37,388 nt of DNA from Mesorhizobium sp. M1C.F.Ca.ET.210.01.1.1 (lineage in GTDB: Bacteria > Pseudomonadota > Alphaproteobacteria > Rhizobiales > Rhizobiaceae): NCBI RefSeq assembly GCF_004791585.1, contig NZ_SRUU01000042.1, forward strand, positions 1-37,388, in the 5' to 3' direction. The translations under genes and the position numbers were made by a program. Each line of letters begins with the position of its first letter. Positions within the stretch are counted from its first letter, which is position 1. Below are positions 17,101-24,785 of the stretch, in pieces. Below the pieces are notes generated by a model that saw nothing but the letters and a program-made list of their open reading frames with translations, was not told where the DNA came from and did no database searches.

Positions 17101-17994
17101 CTACTGGGCCGCCGCCTTCGCCGCTTCCTTGGAGTGAAGCTCGGCAAGCATCTGCTCGTCGGTCTTCATGATGCCGAAGTCGAGCAGCATCTCCTCCAGC
17201 TCCTCCATGGTGATCGGCGTCGGGATCGTACCCTGGCCCGAATTGGCGTGGATCTTCTCGGCCAGAGCGCGGTATTCCCCTGCCTGCTTTGAGTCCGGCG
17301 CGTACTGGATCACCGACATCTTCCTGAGTTCGGCATGTTGGACGATGTTGTCGCGGGGCACGAAGTGGATGAGCTTGGAATTCAATCGGCCAGCCAGTGC
17401 TTCGGCCAGATCGAGTTCGCGGTCGGTTTGACGTTCATTGCAGATCAGCCCGCCCAGCCGCACACCGCCCGAATGGGCATATTTGAGGATGCCCTTGGCG
17501 ATGTTGTTGGCGGCATAGAGCGCCATCATCTCGCCGGACATGACGATATAGATCTCCTGGGCCTTGCCTTCGCGGATCGGCATGGCGAAGCCGCCGCATA
17601 CCACGTCGCCGAGGACGTCATAGGAGACATAATCGACATCGTCATAAGCGCCATTCTCCTCGAGGAAATTGATCGAGGTGATGACGCCGCGGCCGGCGCA
17701 ACCGACACCCGGCTCGGGGCCGCCGGACTCCACGCACTTGATGCCTCTGTAGCCCACCTTGAGCACGTCCTGGAGTTCGAGGTCTTCCACCGAACCTTCC
17801 TGTGCGGCGAGATCCAGGACGGTATCCTGAGCTTTCGAATTCAGGATCAAGCGTGTGGAATCGGCTTTGGGGTCGCATCCTACGATGAGGATTCTCTGCC
17901 CGAGGTCGACAAGGGCAGCGAGCGTATTTTGGGACGTGGTGGACTTGCCGATGCCGCCTTTTCCGTAAAAGGCGATCTGACGCAGACCTGACAT
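17101..17994 (-). CDS. nifH: NifH, nitrogenase iron protein
   Basis: The 297-residue homodimeric Fe protein passes electrons to the MoFe protein with ATP hydrolysis. It has the P-loop GKGGIGKST at residues 11-19 and the switch region VGCDPKADSTRL. The cluster-ligand cysteines lie in GVGCAGRG and GDVVCGGFAMPIREGKAQEI; the arginine in the ESGGPEPGVGCAGRG block is the usual site of regulatory ADP-ribosylation in species that do it. Ribosome site GGAAGGAAA precedes the ATG. It is first in the operon, about 75 bases after the predicted sigma-54 transcription start, with a NifA site further upstream. Confidence 0.98.
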   Translation of the reverse strand: MSGLRQIAFYGKGGIGKSTTSQNTLAALVDLGQRILIVGCDPKADSTRLILNSKAQDTVLDLAAQEGSVEDLELQDVLKVGYRGIKCVESGGPEPGVGCAGRGVITSINFLEENGAYDDVDYVSYDVLGDVVCGGFAMPIREGKAQEIYIVMSGEMMALYAANNIAKGILKYAHSGGVRLGGLICNERQTDRELDLAEALAGRLNSKLIHFVPRDNIVQHAELRKMSVIQYAPDSKQAGEYRALAEKIHANSGQGTIPTPITMEELEEMLLDFGIMKTDEQMLAELHSKEAAKAAAQ

Positions 17995-18082
17995 AATAGC
18001 TTTCCTTCCTTCGTTCTAATCATCGCGACTGCCCGCGACACAAGTGCCGATAGGCAGCTCGTGCCGCCTCACACCAAGCATC

Positions 18083-18097
18083 GCAAAAAGCGTACCA
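18083..18097 (-). promoter_or_regulatory. Sigma-54 (-24/-12) promoter of nifH operon
   Basis: Read on the minus strand this is TGGTAC-GCTTT-TTGC, with exactly ten bases between GG and GC as sigma-54 requires. The T in TGGTAC replaces the consensus C of TGGCAC. Transcription should start near 18071, giving a nifH leader of about 75 bases. Confidence 0.9.
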
Positions 18098-18187
18098 GCG
18101 TGATCGGCCGATCCCAGAAAAAACTTTGTCATTAAATTCCAGCCGCTTAGACGGCGGCAAAACGCGCGAACGGGCCTTTCAGGCGTC

Positions 18188-18203
18188 TGTCACGGACACG
18201 ACA
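18188..18203. promoter_or_regulatory. NifA upstream activator site of nifH
   Basis: TGT-CACGGACACG-ACA is a perfect TGT-N10-ACA NifA site. It lies about 90 bases upstream of the -24 element of nifH, within the usual range for DNA looping to sigma-54 polymerase. Confidence 0.88.
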
Positions 18204-18609
18204 AAGCCGACACAGATTGTCGTGCGCCATCCAAACCGCCGTGTGTCGAGCTCGAAGCGGGAGAATGGGGAAGTTAGCCCAAAGCTGATGGCGAGACCAT
18301 CGGAAGACATCGGCTCTTGTCTTTCCAGCCTGCCATTGATCGGGCGGTCGCTGGATGAGCAGGAGCCTGGGGCTTGACCGCGGCGCGGGTAGTTCAGGCA
18401 GGCTTACAGAGCGGGAACGCCGGCGGCCGATAGACATCCGCGCTTAACCTTTCATAGCCCGTCTACAAGTTGGTTCCGCCGACGCGCTATATGGAAGCCA
18501 AATAATTCAGTAGCTTAGCCGAGAGCATTGATTTTTTCAGAAAGATACGTGTTATACGCGTACGAACCGCCGAACCCATGGTCGGCGCCCTCATGCGCGT
18601 GAGACCCCG
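18204..18609. other. Non-coding stretch upstream of the nifH control region
   Basis: No gene is recognisable. Frames on both strands are short and arginine- or proline-rich without family features. Only the NifA site at its edge is interpretable. Confidence 0.4.
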
Positions 18610-18800
18610 TTGTGGGCGAGGCTCGCGACTGGCTGCACGATCCTAGCCGGCCTGCTTGCCATTGAGTTTGGTCCCGCCGCGGTAGGCTGCGGCATCAAGG
18701 GCAACATCAGCTACAACACTGGCAAGAAGATTATCACGTTCTTGGACAGGAATCTTACTGGGAGACACGCATCAACAGGCGGGCGGGCGGGCTTCGAGAG
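18610..18800 (+). pseudogene. Small secreted protein with thermonuclease-associated C-terminal domain, frameshifted
   Basis: The plus strand starts with a hydrophobic leader-like stretch (WARLATGCTILAGLLAIEFG) followed by GCGIKGNISYNTGKKI. After a single frame change near 18735 it continues HVLGQESYWETRINRRAGG. The block KGNIS...G.KIYH..GQ.YY..T.I is typical of the short C-terminal domain found in rhizobial secreted nuclease-like and ExoI-type proteins. The original end (usually ERWFCSE) is missing or unreadable. Function of the domain is not well established; here it is broken. Confidence 0.65.
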
Positions 18801-19061
18801 GTTAGTGTCGCGGCAGCTTGCAGATCTGCCCACGGGGCCGCCACGATCGCAAAGTGTGTACAAAAGCGCCCTCTCTGCCGAACTGAACAGTGCTCACGGC
18901 CATAGCCTCGGATGAGCCCGACTGGCTTGACCTCTGCATGATGAGAGCAGCTTTTACACCAGGTGCGCAGCACATGTCTTTAACGAACGCATCGTCTTCA
19001 AGAATATAGAGAGCAATTCGGAAAACCGAGTAGTTGGCGGCGAAGCTAGGAGAAGGTATAC
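18801..19061. other. Non-coding stretch
   Basis: Nothing recognisable on either strand. It separates the broken secreted-protein remnant from the decayed queE copy. Confidence 0.35.
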
Positions 19062-19265
19062 ACCACCCTCTTGTTACCCCAGAGTAGAACGTGCAGCTGC
19101 GGCAAGACGCGGGCTTCGAACCACCTGTCGCTGGTCACCTTTTCTACCAGCGATTCCATGCGCATCATATTCCGTCGGACTCGACAGAGACGTCTTCATT
19201 ACCACGGCGGGGCGGCGTGTGATTGCCGGGTTGCAGACAAACCTCGCCGCGACGTCTTTGGGACG
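19062..19265 (-). pseudogene. Decayed duplicate of the queE 3' end
   Basis: This stretch matches the last 210 or so bases of queE (20929-21150) at most positions. Both begin with CCCTCTTGTTACCCC and share GCGGGCTTCGAACCACCTGT and GGCGTGTGATTGCCGGGTTG. The copy has point changes, a premature start of divergence and a deletion of about 20 bases near 19232. It lies downstream of the carbonic anhydrase gene, which is therefore flanked by a full queE on one side and this fragment on the other. It cannot make a radical SAM enzyme because the cysteine motif is absent. Confidence 0.85.
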
Positions 19266-19402
19266 AGTGGTGTCGGCACCGAATCCCTATCATTTAGACT
19301 AGCCAGCTTGGGGAGCGCCGTCAGACCGCCAGACCGGAAGAGGAGGCTTCGCGCCAACTTGTGCCAAGAATGTTGGACCGTGCGGAACCGCTGGGGCGGC
19401 GC

Positions 19403-20155
19403 TCAACTCTGGCGCAGGATGAAGCGTCGATTGGGTGAATGAATAGGGCGCGCGTTCGACGGGTAGAGGGAGGCAAATCGCTGGATGTCTGCCGGATCAA
19501 CGTCAACCGGTTCCATCGCCACCATCCACTCGACGTTTTCGGTGCACGGCGGCGTCGTCAGTGAGCCCTCATAAGTCCAATAGCCAAGCGAGGCTGGCAG
19601 AAGCCAGTTGGGATTCACCTCGTCGATCGTCACCTCCCCATTCGGCAGTTCGGGAAAGGCCGCAGCAAGGGCAGCAAAGCTGGCATTTGTCGCGCCGGGC
19701 GTTAAAAAGACGCCCAGCACGCCCAGAGTACCACTTTGCGTGTCCTTGTGAACGAAATGCACCTCCATCGGGAAGCTCTTGCCCGCCACGTGATGTTCGC
19801 TTGGCGCATGGAAATGGAACTGTACCAGTTCGTAGACACGATCGCTGCGGGTCAGCGTGCTGCCTTGTGGCATATTGATTTGAATGGTGTGGCCGTTGTT
19901 CACCATATTGCCGCCGCCCTTGTGCCAGCCGATGGCGATATGCGGGATATCCGCCTTGACCGCGCTGTTGATATTGATCGGCGATTGCTGCGTGCCGGCA
20001 GAGCATACGAAATTTTCCTTATCCAGATCAGCCCAGTGCTCCGGTCCGACCGGACCGGTGTACCCCCAATGGGCACTGGTCGCTTGGGCGGCTTGAACGC
20101 AAATCCGGCATGCGCCGAGCGCAACCAACCCTTTGATCAGGTGACGACGATACAT
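19403..20155 (-). CDS. caaA: Alpha-type carbonic anhydrase, periplasmic
   Basis: The 250-residue protein starts with a signal peptide (MYRRHLIKGLVALGACRICV followed by QAAQA). A full alpha-carbonic anhydrase domain follows: HWGYTGPVGPEHW, QQSPININ, the zinc histidines in FHFHAPSEHHVAGKSFPMEV and HFVHKD, and the substrate pocket YEGSLTTPPCTENVEWMV. It interconverts CO2 and bicarbonate in the periplasm. An alpha-carbonic anhydrase gene near nifH (msi040/caaA) was described in the Mesorhizobium loti symbiosis island and linked to nodules, as I recall, and this looks like its ortholog. The start at 20155 has GAGGAG upstream. I found no canonical -24/-12 element in the 200 bases before it. Confidence 0.92.
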   Translation of the reverse strand: MYRRHLIKGLVALGACRICVQAAQATSAHWGYTGPVGPEHWADLDKENFVCSAGTQQSPININSAVKADIPHIAIGWHKGGGNMVNNGHTIQINMPQGSTLTRSDRVYELVQFHFHAPSEHHVAGKSFPMEVHFVHKDTQSGTLGVLGVFLTPGATNASFAALAAAFPELPNGEVTIDEVNPNWLLPASLGYWTYEGSLTTPPCTENVEWMVAMEPVDVDPADIQRFASLYPSNARPIHSPNRRFILRQS

Positions 20156-20925
20156 ATTACTTTTGCTCCTCTTGCGAACTGATGTTGGTGGCTGCCCTAA
20201 TGGACGCGTGATGGCCAATCGGCGCGGCCAGTATTGTCCTTTGCAACTGATAGATGCCCGCATGCCTTGGCGTGCTTTCATAAGTGCGGCTGCCGTTTCT
20301 CGGCTGGCCGGCTTCTGCAGCCCGCAACGGGAGCAGTTTCAACCAGCTAAACGATAAAAAATTTGAGCAGACCAGCGCTTGACCCCCGCCGCAAAGGCAC
20401 AGGCGAAGGTGATCACTGCGCGGCTGCCGTTCGCGCCGGAGGCCGCATCGCTATACTTTACACTCGCTGCCCAAGGAGACGCAGGCGACCCTAATACGTT
20501 TTCATCGCTACTCCCGACGCAGCCGACCCACGCCACGAAAACGTTGCTATATTTCACGTTGGGCCAGTGAGGAAATCGATCTTCTTTATGGAAGGCATTT
20601 GCGCAATGGATGCATTCCCATGCTGACAGTCGTGCGTCAGGCCGGACAATGAGATACATCGATAAGAGCTGGACAAGGATGAGGGGATGACGTGCTTGCG
20701 ACGGAGCAGGTGGGGCGAGAAGGCCAGTTCTTGCGGATTTCAACTTTGCGTGACGACAGCTCATCGGAGTCAAGGTGACACACGCCGGCAGCGGGGTGTC
20801 CGGGCGGTTTCCAGCCGCACAATCGCGAGACCGCTGACGCGAACAAAGCTCGGCTGTACTCGGCACGCGAAGAGAGCCTGCCAAGCCGTTGGAGCCCGGC
20901 CTTCCGGTGCGACGCAAGCCGCAGA
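20156..20925. other. Non-coding stretch between caaA and queE
   Basis: About 770 bases with no recognisable gene. A minus-strand frame of 192 codons (20339-20917) and shorter plus-strand frames have no family features or ribosome sites. The caaA promoter must lie in the left part. The partial queE duplication on the other side of caaA suggests that this segment arrived or was rearranged with caaA. Confidence 0.4.
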
Positions 20926-21651
20926 CTAGACCGCCCTCTTGTTACCCCAAAGCAGAACGTGCAGCTGCGGCAACACGCGGGCTTCGAACCACCTGTCGCT
21001 AGTCACCCTTTCGACAAGCCATTCCATTCGCATCATTATTCCGTCCAAGTCGACAGAGGCGTCTTCACTGCCAGGGCGCGGCGGCGTGTGATTGCCGGGT
21101 TGCAGATAGATCGGAAGGTGCGGATATCTCGCCGCGACTTCTTTGGCGTAGGCATAGTCACTCTCGTCGAAAACGACGAGCTTGAGCACGATTTGCGGCT
21201 TCTCTTGCGCCGCTTCGAGGCATGCATCAAACGCAGCCCAACGGGTGGTCATCTCGCTGGACGGCGGCTTTGGGCTAAGGGTCAGCACGTCAAGATCCGC
21301 AAACCACTCCCTCACCACGGAACCCTGCGTTTCCAGTGCAAAACGATAGCCCTCGCGATGGCCGCGTTCTATGAGGGGACCGAACGGCTGAATGGCCGGG
21401 TTGCCGCCTGACAAGGAGACCATAACCGGCCTGCCGCCGGAAAGCGCATGGACGGTTTGCCACACGGCATCGATCGGCATCGGTAGCCATTCATGGCGAT
21501 ACTGATTGTCCACCGCGTGAAGGCTGTCGCACCATGAACAGCGATAATCACATCCGCCGGTTCTGATGAACACCGTCGGCAAGCCGATGAGCACGCCCTC
21601 GCCCTGGATAGTCGGCCCGAATATCTCGCTCACACGGATTGCGGGATGCAT
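20926..21651 (-). CDS. queE: QueE, 7-carboxy-7-deazaguanine synthase
   Basis: This 241-residue radical SAM enzyme converts carboxytetrahydropterin to 7-carboxy-7-deazaguanine in queuosine precursor synthesis. It shows the N-terminal block SEIFGPTIQGEG, the iron-sulfur motif GGCDYRCSWCDSLHAVD (C-x3-C-x2-C) and the SLSGGNPA motif contacting SAM. ATG 21651 gives the normal family N-terminus; a TTG at 21678 would overlap queD. It is the last gene of queC-queD-queE. Its 3' end is duplicated at 19062-19265. Confidence 0.93.
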   Translation of the reverse strand: MHPAIRVSEIFGPTIQGEGVLIGLPTVFIRTGGCDYRCSWCDSLHAVDNQYRHEWLPMPIDAVWQTVHALSGGRPVMVSLSGGNPAIQPFGPLIERGHREGYRFALETQGSVVREWFADLDVLTLSPKPPSSEMTTRWAAFDACLEAAQEKPQIVLKLVVFDESDYAYAKEVAARYPHLPIYLQPGNHTPPRPGSEDASVDLDGIMMRMEWLVERVTSDRWFEARVLPQLHVLLWGNKRAV

Positions 21652-21656
21652 GTCGG

Positions 21657-22013
21657 TCACGGACGGTATTCCGCCCAAGTTTTCGGTGTTTCGCTAACGC
21701 GCACGGCCGCGGTCTGCGGCAGACGTGCCTTGCACCATTCATAGAAATGTCTGGCCAGGCATTCCGCCGTGACCTTCTCATGTCCCAGCACGTCGTTGAG
21801 GTGCCGATGGTCGAAGCTCTCGTCAATGTAGCGTTTGAGCGGCGCCAGATCGTGATAGTCGCGCACGAAGCCGTGGGCGTCCAGTTCCTTGGCCGACAGC
21901 TCCACTACGACGACATAGTTATGCCCGTGCAGGCGCGCGCATTGATGGTTGGGAGGCAAGGAGGTGAGCTGATGCGAGGCCGAGAAGTGGAATTCCTTGG
22001 TGATGTGGAACAT
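21657..22013 (-). CDS. queD: QueD, 6-carboxy-tetrahydropterin synthase
   Basis: The 118-residue protein converts dihydroneopterin triphosphate to 6-carboxytetrahydropterin. Its zinc-binding histidines lie in HFSASHQL and HGHNY, and the catalytic cysteine in NHQCARLHGHNY. The later block DHRHLND and the terminal VSETPKTWAEY are family-typical. Its ATG overlaps the queC stop by one base (TAATG), a sign of translational coupling. Confidence 0.95.
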   Translation of the reverse strand: MFHITKEFHFSASHQLTSLPPNHQCARLHGHNYVVVVELSAKELDAHGFVRDYHDLAPLKRYIDESFDHRHLNDVLGHEKVTAECLARHFYEWCKARLPQTAAVRVSETPKTWAEYRP

Positions 22014-22714
22014 TACGCGCGCCTCCTGCGCAGCGCCTCAAGCCAGAAATCGGCGTCCTCGTAGTCGGTGGGATCAGCGTGCCCGGCGAGATGGAACGCT
22101 TCGCGCCGCTCGACGCAGGTCCCGCATCGTCCGCAGTGACGCACGCCGCCCTTGTAACAGGACCAGGTCTCAGCAAACGGGGTGCCGTATCTTGCGCCAT
22201 CCGCAACAATGTCAGCTTTTCCGAGATTCACATACGGTGCATAGAGGCGTATCTGCGCATAGCCGTCGAGCGCGCGGTCTTGCATTGTCTGGAAAGCTTC
22301 AATGAAGGCCGGACGGCAATCGGGATAGATGAAATGGTCCCCACCATGCACGGCCGCCGCCACCGCTTCGGCGCTGTGGGCGGCGGCGAGACCGAAGGCG
22401 ATTGCCAACATGATGGCATTGCGGTTCGGCACCACCGTAATCTTCATCGTGTCTTCGGCGTAGTGGCCGTCCGGCACGTCGATACTGCTAGTCAGCGCTG
22501 AGCCGGAAAGGCCACGGCCAATTTCGCCGATGTCGATGATCTGGTGCGGGACCTTCAGTCGCTGCGCGCAAAGAGCGGCGAAGCCCAATTCCTTCCTGTG
22601 CCGTTGGCCATAGTCGAAAGATAGAAGGCCGGTGAGTTCGTGCTCCGCTGCCACCATGTGAGCAAGGGAAACGGAGTCCAATCCGCCAGAGCAGACGGCG
22701 AGAGTCTTCATCAT
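22013..22714 (-). CDS. queC: QueC, 7-cyano-7-deazaguanine (preQ0) synthase
   Basis: The 233-residue protein is an ATP-dependent enzyme that turns 7-carboxy-7-deazaguanine into preQ0. It has the PP-loop CSGGLDSVSL near the start and the zinc-binding cysteine cluster SCYKGGVRHCGRCGTCVERR near the end. Two adjacent ATGs (22714 and 22711) follow AAGGAT. That ribosome site is part of a predicted preQ1-I riboswitch, so translation of queC, and through overlap of queD and queE, should fall when preQ1 is abundant. Confidence 0.94.
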   Translation of the reverse strand: MMKTLAVCSGGLDSVSLAHMVAAEHELTGLLSFDYGQRHRKELGFAALCAQRLKVPHQIIDIGEIGRGLSGSALTSSIDVPDGHYAEDTMKITVVPNRNAIMLAIAFGLAAAHSAEAVAAAVHGGDHFIYPDCRPAFIEAFQTMQDRALDGYAQIRLYAPYVNLGKADIVADGARYGTPFAETWSCYKGGVRHCGRCGTCVERREAFHLAGHADPTDYEDADFWLEALRRRRA

Positions 22715-22718
22715 TGGT

Positions 22719-22752
22719 ATCCTTGTTTTGACCGGGTAAGGCTGCGACCGGA
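22719..22752 (-). promoter_or_regulatory. Probable preQ1-I riboswitch before queC
   Basis: On the minus strand the leader contains CCGG-TCGCAGCCTTAC-CCGG, then TCAAAACAAGGAT just before the queC ATG. This closely follows the preQ1-I aptamer pattern: a short stem, a TCGCAG-type loop, and an A-rich tail ending AAAACAAGG. The tail's AAGG can pair with CCTT in the loop to form the pseudoknot, and the same AAGGAT is the queC ribosome site. That implies translational shut-off by preQ1. Downstream genes make preQ0, a precursor of preQ1, which fits well. Confidence 0.85.
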
Positions 22753-22771
22753 GATTTCTCTGCGCCCCCAC

Positions 22772-23221
22772 TACTCCAGCGACTCAGTTTTGTGAACCGG
22801 GAGAATTTGCGCTCAGCCCGATTGGAACGGGAGTGCGTCGCGTCCAACACGCGTGATCAATAAAAGTTGAGCGCTTCAGCAGTTTGTTTCGCATCGCGCC
22901 AACTTTCGCAATCTGCTGTCGGATCGTCGACTTCGAGACAAGGTGATGTTCGGCCGACATCGGCTGACTCTTAATTAAGCCGCAGAACACATGTTGGCTT
23001 TCTGGCCTTCGCTTGTGCGGTTGGCACGACAATTGACATTCTAATTGTGGGGCGGCACACCCCGCCAGCCGAAAGTGGCAGTGAGCTCCTTCAGGCGCAG
23101 GTTGATGTGCTGATTATTCGGCGATTTTCCGATCTCGAACCAGAAAGCGAGGGCGACATGGATGCCAGCAAATTTGACATTGGCGACATCCGCCTGGAGA
23201 ACCCTGCGCGGCGCGATTGAG
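22772..23221. other. Non-coding stretch upstream of queC
   Basis: No recognisable gene. A plus-strand frame at about 23093-23220 (LLQAQVDVLIIRRFSDLEPE and on to a stop) has protein-like composition, but I cannot assign it. The promoter for queCDE should lie near 22770-22850. Confidence 0.35.
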
Positions 23222-23349
23222 GCCGCAGGCGAGCCTGCTCTACCTGCCGCCCTACAGTCCCGACTTCAATCCGATTGAGAACGCCTTCGCCCAACCTAAG
23301 GCGCTGCTGCGAGCAAAGGCCGACCATCAAGGCTCTATGGGACTGACGT
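23222..23349 (+). pseudogene. IS630-family transposase, first part of a split remnant
   Basis: The plus strand reads ASLLYLPPYSPDFNPIENAF followed by AQPKALLRAKAD, the last catalytic (Glu) block of the IS630 DDE domain. The reading is then cut by an IS3-type element. The missing C-terminus resumes at 24600. Nothing of the N-terminal two thirds is visible upstream. Confidence 0.8.
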
Positions 23350-24281
23350 TGCCCCAGCAGTTTTGAGTTCGTTTCCGGCGTGGGTTGTGCCCTGCTGGGC
23401 GGGTGAAGCGACGGGCGCTGGCGCGGAGCCTTTGGCATAGCGCAGCGCGAGCGACCGTCGCGGATTGAAGGTGCTGGCGAACTTGGCCGGGGTCTGCCAG
23501 GCGATTTGGGAGTGCGGCCGCGCGGTGTTGTAGTCGGCGTGCCACAGGGCGATGGCTACGCGCGCCTGAGCCAGCGAGGTGAACAGCGTCTCGTTGAGCA
23601 GTTCATCGCGCAGTCGGCCGTTGAAGCTCTCGATGAAGCCATTCTGCATCGGCTTGCCGGGCGCAATGTAATGCCATTCGACGCGGTTCTGATCCGCCCA
23701 GGAGAGGATGGCGTTCGAGGTGAACTCGCTGCCATTGTCGCTGACGATCATCCTGGGCCGGCCGCGCTAGTGATGAGCCGGTCCAATTCGCGGGCAACCC
23801 GCATGCCCGAGAGAGACGTATCAACGATGAGTGCCAGGCACTGTCTCGTGCAGTCGTCGACGACGGCCAGGATGCGGAAGCGGCGCCCGTCGGTGAGCTG
23901 GTCCGATACGAAGTCGAGCGACCAGCACTCGTCGGGCCTCAGCGGCACCAGCATTGGCGCCCTGGTCCCGATCGCCCGCTTGCGGCCGCCACGGCGGCGA
24001 ACGGCGAGCTTCTCCTCCCGATAGAGCCGGAACAGCTTCTTGTGGTTCACGACCAGGCCCTCCCGCCTCAGCATCACGAGAAGACGCCGGTAGCCGAACC
24101 GGCGACGCTCCTGCGCGATCGCCTTCATCCGCTCGCGAACCTCCCGGTCGTCCGGCCTGCTGGTCTGGTAGCGAACCGTCATGCGGCAACAGCCGATGGC
24201 TTTACACGCCCGCCGTTTGCTCATCCCGAAGCCTTCCTTCAGGCGAGCGACAGCTTTCCGCTTGGCGGCGGGCGTCACCAT
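23335..24281 (-). pseudogene. IS3-family OrfB integrase, interrupted by a frameshift
   Basis: The DDE integrase is split in two frames. The upstream part runs from 24281 through CWSLDFVSDQLTDGRRFRIL (first Asp) to a stop just after SAAGPG at 23750. The second part starts MIVSDNGSEFTSNAIL (second Asp) and includes ESFNGRLRDELLNETLF (Glu). All three catalytic residues survive, but a one-base change in a GC-rich run near 23755 breaks the frame. OrfB starts inside the end of orfA, and IS3 elements normally make the OrfAB fusion by frameshifting there. The second break should block it unless it is a sequencing error. Confidence 0.85.
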
Positions 24282-24541
24282 TTCTTTCCCACAAGGTCCT
24301 TCAACGCGGCATTGTCGAGCATGGCGTCGGCCAGAAGCCGCTTCAGGCGCGTGTTCTCGTCCTCCAGCCCTTCAGGTCGCCGAGCCTCGGTGACATCCAT
24401 CCCGCCGAAGCGGGCCTTCCAATTGTAGATCGAGGCGTCGCTGACCCCGTGCTTGCGGCACAGATCGCCAACCGATACCCCGGCCTCGTGTTTCTTCAAA
24501 ATTCCGATGATCTGCTCTTCAGAGAAGCGGCTGCGTTTCAT
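24275..24541 (-). CDS. IS3-family OrfA (helix-turn-helix protein)
   Basis: The 88-residue product has an N-terminal transposase_8 helix-turn-helix (MKRSRFSEEQIIGILKKHEA, then GVSVGDLCRKHGVSDASIYN) and a leucine-zipper-like tail (LEDENTRLKRLLADAMLD). It binds the element's ends. The start at 24541 aligns with relatives; an in-frame ATG at 24577 lies near the element's end. It overlaps orfB by seven bases. Confidence 0.9.
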   Translation of the reverse strand: MKRSRFSEEQIIGILKKHEAGVSVGDLCRKHGVSDASIYNWKARFGGMDVTEARRPEGLEDENTRLKRLLADAMLDNAALKDLVGKKW

Positions 24542-24599
24542 GTCCTGATCCTCTGGATGGGCCAGAACGAACTTCAAACCGGATTAGATCAGAGGGGCA

Positions 24600-24711
24600 A
24601 GGCCTCGGCGCGGTCGTCGACCTCTTCACCCCAGCCGAATGTGCCAACTACTTCAAAGCCGCAGGATATGACCTGGATCAGATAGGACGTGCTCCAATGG
24701 TTTACACCTGA
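24600..24711 (+). pseudogene. IS630-family transposase, C-terminal part of the split remnant
   Basis: The plus strand reads GLGAVVDLFTPAECANYFKA followed by AGYDLDQIGRAPMVYT and a stop at 24711. This is the usual C-terminus of IS630-type transposases. It completes the fragment ending at 23349 once the IS3 element is removed. Confidence 0.85.
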
Positions 24712-24785
24712 CAGGAGTCCGGCCCCCACAACCGTTTCGCAATGAGGAGCAGCGCTGCCGCTGCTCCTCCAATCACACGACGGAT

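Larger units (their letters stand above)
23335..24599 (-). mobile_element. IS3-family element inserted in an IS630 remnant
   Basis: This element holds orfA and orfB on the minus strand. Its ends share an inverted TTGCCCC (23349 on the plus strand, and the complement GGGGCAA ending at 24600). The precise outer limits and target duplication are not clear. IS630 sequence on both sides joins up when the element is removed. OrfB appears to use a stop codon just outside the left end. Confidence 0.75.

Noticed and set aside
12312..17292. Long plus-strand frames (up to 542 codons) opposite nifE, nifD, nifH
   Set aside because: They are antisense shadows of GC-rich nif genes, with no ribosome sites or family motifs.
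20156..20400. Possible sigma-54 promoter before caaA (GGCATCTATCAGTTGC on the minus strand)
   Set aside because: The spacing between GG and GC is twelve bases instead of ten, and no TGT-N10-ACA site is nearby. Not called despite the reported NifA link of the M. loti ortholog.
20339..20917. 192-codon minus-strand frame upstream of caaA
   Set aside because: Composition is irregular and no domain, motif or ribosome site was seen.
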